DNA of 15,353 nt, taken from assembly GCA_023427085.1 (NCBI GenBank), contig JAEZBO010000278.1, positions 1 through 15,353 on the forward strand, read 5' to 3'. The notes under the pieces are model-generated. The model did no database searches and was not told the DNA's origin. It saw only the letters and a list, made by a program, of their open reading frames with translations. The position numbers were made by a program, and so were the translations under genes. Positions 13,160 through 15,353 of this stretch are shown in pieces (position 1 is the stretch's first letter; every line of letters begins with the position of its first letter). The stretch comes from Pseudomonadota bacterium (GTDB lineage Bacteria > Pseudomonadota > Gammaproteobacteria > Burkholderiales > Burkholderiaceae_B).

Positions 13160-14114
13160 CATCACCGCCGATCAGTTCGGCAAAAAGATCGGCTGGCTTG
13201 CGACCGTTGAACCGGGGCCTGCTGCCGGCGCCCGGCGCGCCCATGGCCAGCCACGCGAGCACCGCGGCCTTGCCGGTCGGCACCCAGCTTTTCTCACTGC
13301 GCAAGGACTCGCCCAGCTCGTCGAATCCGACCCAGCTGACGTTGCCTTCGGCCTTCACCTTGACTCTTGCACGGACGCTGCTCTTGATCGCACAGCCGAG
13401 AAAGGCGACTTGGACGAAACCTGTCTTGAGTTCTTCGAGTATCAGAACCGATCCCATGCAATCATCGGAGAGCGAAATATTGGTTTCTTCCCTGACCTCT
13501 CGAACGGCAGTGGACCAGATGTCTCCCTCATCGCCACCCCGGTTGTCGAAACCCGGCGGCCAGTAAGCTCCGCCGATCGTGTGCAGGTGTGCGGGATACG
13601 TTGCAGAGTCGGGTGAGCGCCGATGCAACATGAGCAAACGATCCTCGGCGCAGACTGCCAGTGCATTGGCGCTCAATACACGAGGCGGCAAACGTCCTTC
13701 GGTCTCTGCAACGCTGCGCAGCGCCTTGACCTGGGCATAGTCGGCACGGTCGACCCATAGATGGATCGGATTATCTTGCCAGTTGACTTCGCCTGCGATG
13801 ATTCCGTGAGGATCGTTGGGCGCAGCGCGGCTTTCGAGATGCTTGAGCCAGATCGCTCGCTGCAACGCCTCGGCCTGGTTCAGGATCACCGGCTTGCCGT
13901 CAGTGATCGAAGGAATCTTCGAAAACGGTCCGTGAACGCGGGCTTCGCCATCAAACCAGGCATTGAGCCTTGCGCGCGCCGTCGCATCCCACACCGTTTT
14001 CTCTGCACCCTGGAAACGGCGGCAGACCTCAGGAAATCGTTTTTTGAACGTTGGGCTCTGGGTCAAGCGCCTGGCGCCGAACTTGAGGAGATCGTACAGA
14101 GCAGATTCGAACAT
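13155..14114 (-). CDS. Nudix-like protein with degenerate Nudix box and extra N-terminal region
   Basis: A 319-residue cytoplasmic protein. The C-terminal part from about 146 (RVLSANALAVCAEDRLLMLHR) follows the Nudix fold. TIGGAYWPPG (179-188) precedes a box-like segment, GGDEGDIWSTAVREVREETN (193-212). REVREET keeps the metal-binding glutamates (E209, E210), but the consensus GX5EX7REUXEEXGU is broken: the first G, the first E and the last G do not fall on their usual positions. Hydrolase activity is thus uncertain. Residues 1-145 have no domain I can name; a 319-residue length exceeds a plain Nudix domain, so this part may bind substrate or a partner. The start at 14114 is preceded by AT-rich sequence and a weak ribosome site. 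It ends 9 bases from the convergent c-di-GMP gene and diverges from mutS. Confidence 0.82.
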   Translation of the reverse strand: MFESALYDLLKFGARRLTQSPTFKKRFPEVCRRFQGAEKTVWDATARARLNAWFDGEARVHGPFSKIPSITDGKPVILNQAEALQRAIWLKHLESRAAPNDPHGIIAGEVNWQDNPIHLWVDRADYAQVKALRSVAETEGRLPPRVLSANALAVCAEDRLLMLHRRSPDSATYPAHLHTIGGAYWPPGFDNRGGDEGDIWSTAVREVREETNISLSDDCMGSVLILEELKTGFVQVAFLGCAIKSSVRARVKVKAEGNVSWVGFDELGESLRSEKSWVPTGKAAVLAWLAMGAPGAGSRPRFNGRKPADLFAELIGGDA

Positions 14115-14140
14115 GACGTCTTATAAAAATTTTTGTGCGC

Positions 14141-14169
14141 AGCATAGAGAAAAACACTCTCGGCCACAA
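14141..14169 (-). promoter_or_regulatory. Candidate promoter of the Nudix-like gene
   Basis: On the minus strand TTGTGG (14169-14164) and TATGCT (14146-14141) are separated by 17 bases. This predicts a start near 14134 and a leader of about 20 bases to the ATG at 14114. The -10 matches four of six consensus positions and the -35 three of six, so support is modest. Confidence 0.35.
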
Positions 14170-14203
14170 GGCTGTCGGTGCCATTGGCGCCGGGCGGCCA
14201 GTC

Positions 14204-14215
14204 CCGTCATGACGG
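14204..14215. promoter_or_regulatory. 12-bp perfect palindrome between the Nudix-like gene and mutS
   Basis: CCGTCATGACGG is a perfect palindrome. It lies within a larger inverted pair, GGTGCC (14177-14182) and GGCACC (14214-14219). It sits 115 bases before mutS and about 70 bases upstream of the Nudix-like promoter candidate, so it could be an operator for either gene. The binding factor is unknown. Confidence 0.25.
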
Positions 14216-14280
14216 CACCGGCGAGCCGGTTGACCGGATGCCTGGACACACCGATCCAAGGGACTGCACGCAACGCTGGC

Positions 14281-14289
14281 TGCTACCAT
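14281..14289 (+). promoter_or_regulatory. Candidate extended -10 promoter of mutS
   Basis: TGCTACCAT fits an extended -10 element (TG, one base, TACCAT with four of six matches) 41 bases before the mutS ATG. It predicts a transcription start near 14296. No good -35 lies upstream, as is common with extended -10 promoters. Confidence 0.3.
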
Positions 14290-14329
14290 GACGGTCCGCT
14301 ACATCAGGCCCCTCGCAGTCAAATAACGC

Positions 14330-15353
14330 ATGTCGCAAGTCACTGATTCCAAACACACTCCCATGATGCAGCAGTACCTGCGCCTCAAAGAAGAGGCCGG
14401 CGCGCTGCTGCTGCTCTATCGCATGGGCGACTTCTACGAGATGTTCTTCGAGGATGCCGAGCGCGGCGCCAAGCTGTTGGGCGTGACGCTGACCAAGCGC
14501 GGCTCGAGCAACGGCGTGCCGATCCCGATGGCCGGCGTGCCGGTGCATGCGGTCGAGCAATACCTTGCCAAGCTGGTCGCGCAAGGCGAGTCGGTGGCGA
14601 TCTGCGAACAGATCGGCGACCCGGCCGCCAGCAAGGGGCCGGTCGAACGCCGCATCGTGCGCATCGTCACGCCCGGCACGCTGACCGACGAGGCGCTGCT
14701 GCCGGCCAAGGCCGACCGCTCGCTGGCCGCCGTGCACGTGCCGGCCAAGCCCGGCCGCAACGCCATGCTCGGCATCGCGTGGCTGAACCTGGCCAGCGGC
14801 GAGTTCCGGCTGACCGAATGCAGCGCCGAGCAACTGGACTCCGAGCTCGCGCGCATCGCACCGGCCGAGGTGGTGCTGCCCGAACACGCCGCCGCGCCGA
14901 TGGCTTTCGACGGCGCGTTCAGCCGCGTGCCCGACTGGCACTTCGCCGCCGAGAACGCGCGCAGCCAGTTGCTGGCGCACTTTCGCACCGACACGCTGGC
15001 CGGCTTCGACGTCGAGGACCTGCCCGCCGCGATCTGCGCGGCCGGCGCGCTGTTGCGCTACGCCGCGCGCACGCAGTCGCAGGCGCTGGCCCACGTGCAG
15101 GCGCTGTGCGCCGACCGCGCCGGCCAGTACGTGATCCTCGACCCCTATTCGCGCCGCAACCTTGAACTGACCCGCACGCTGTCGGGCGAGGAGGCGCCGA
15201 CACTGTTCTCGATCCTGGACGACTGCCGCACGCCGATGGGCAGCCGCCTGCTGCGCCGCTGGCTCCATCATCCGCTGCGCGACAACGCCCCGGTGCTGGC
15301 GCGCCAGCAGGCGCTGACGGCGCTGCTGGCCGCCGAGGGCACCGAGGCCGCGC
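14330..15353 (+). CDS. mutS: DNA mismatch repair protein MutS, 5' part, runs off the right edge
   Basis: The first 341 codons of MutS, the ATPase that recognises mismatches and recruits MutL. The protein begins MSQVTDSKHTPMMQQYLRLK. The mismatch-reading motif GDFYE is at 33-37, with F35 and E37 at the positions of the E. coli F36 and E38 that contact the mispair. Other conserved blocks are LTKRGSSNGVPIPMAGVPVH, AEQ-type repeats EQYLAKLVAQGESVAICEQI, and RRIVRIVTPGTLTDEALL. Domain I covers about 8-122, domain II about 128-255, and domain III starts at about 265 with RNLELTRTLSGEE and GSRLLRRWLHHPL. The ATPase domain is outside the window. The start at 14330 has a weak ribosome site; the internal ATG pair at 14363 would cut into the conserved PMMQQYL. 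No frame breaks are seen. Confidence 0.97.
   Translation, partial: MSQVTDSKHTPMMQQYLRLKEEAGALLLLYRMGDFYEMFFEDAERGAKLLGVTLTKRGSSNGVPIPMAGVPVHAVEQYLAKLVAQGESVAICEQIGDPAASKGPVERRIVRIVTPGTLTDEALLPAKADRSLAAVHVPAKPGRNAMLGIAWLNLASGEFRLTECSAEQLDSELARIAPAEVVLPEHAAAPMAFDGAFSRVPDWHFAAENARSQLLAHFRTDTLAGFDVEDLPAAICAAGALLRYAARTQSQALAHVQALCADRAGQYVILDPYSRRNLELTRTLSGEEAPTLFSILDDCRTPMGSRLLRRWLHHPLRDNAPVLARQQALTALLAAEGTEAA

Noticed and set aside
9748..14114. Prophage, transposon or integrative element
   Set aside because: No integrase, transposase, terminal repeats, att-like duplication or tRNA was found around the lower-GC block.
14207..15271. A 354-codon minus-strand frame over mutS
   Set aside because: Antisense shadow of the strongly conserved MutS N-terminal region.
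1..15353. CRISPR arrays, tRNA and rRNA genes
   Set aside because: No regularly spaced short repeats, cloverleaf-like sequences or conserved rRNA segments were seen on reading both strands.

Overview
The window looks like a chromosomal segment of a high-GC betaproteobacterium of the order Burkholderiales, probably Alcaligenaceae (Bordetella/Achromobacter-like). This rests on very high GC third positions in most genes and on the resemblance of the housekeeping proteins (Amn, Mqo, LldD, MutS) to that group. The taxonomic call is an inference; no rRNA or other marker gene is present.

Layout. (1) Bases 1-1748, minus strand: an imelysin-type (IrpA-like) periplasmic protein translationally coupled (GTGA overlap) to a di-heme oxidoreductase (DUF1111) that runs off the left edge; together they form the start of an iron-linked periplasmic operon. 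(2) Bases 1749-2245: a 497-base gene-free region with DnaA-box-like 9-mers, a perfect 10-bp inverted repeat, two 35-bp direct repeats (31/35 identical) exactly 192 bp apart, and a hairpin. (3) Bases 2246-5711: AMP nucleosidase (amn, minus) divergent from malate:quinone oxidoreductase (mqo, plus). (4) Bases 5803-7871: lldR-lldD, L-lactate sensing and oxidation, with two FadR/LldR-type palindromes 110 bp apart upstream. (5) Bases 8025-9630: a secreted SUMF1-like protein lacking the catalytic cysteines of formylglycine-generating enzymes, followed by a DUF421 membrane protein. (6) Bases about 9750-14110: a block of visibly lower GC holding a small hypothetical protein, a stand-alone GAF protein, a divergent GAF-PAS-GGDEF-EAL cyclic-di-GMP enzyme, and a Nudix-like protein. 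(7) From 14330: the 5' part of mutS.

How genes work together. Mqo and LldD both deliver electrons from organic acids to the quinone pool. LldR probably represses its own lldR-lldD operon by binding the palindrome at the transcription start and the upstream palindrome. The stand-alone GAF protein and the c-di-GMP enzyme share a homologous GAF domain (24 identities in about 62 hand-aligned positions) and diverge from a shared 311-base region, which suggests a duplicated sensor module. No tRNA, rRNA, CRISPR array, transposase or integrase was seen. The most interesting items are the DnaA-box/direct-repeat intergenic region, the divergent GAF pair, the cysteine-less SUMF1 protein beside DUF421, and the twin LldR operators.
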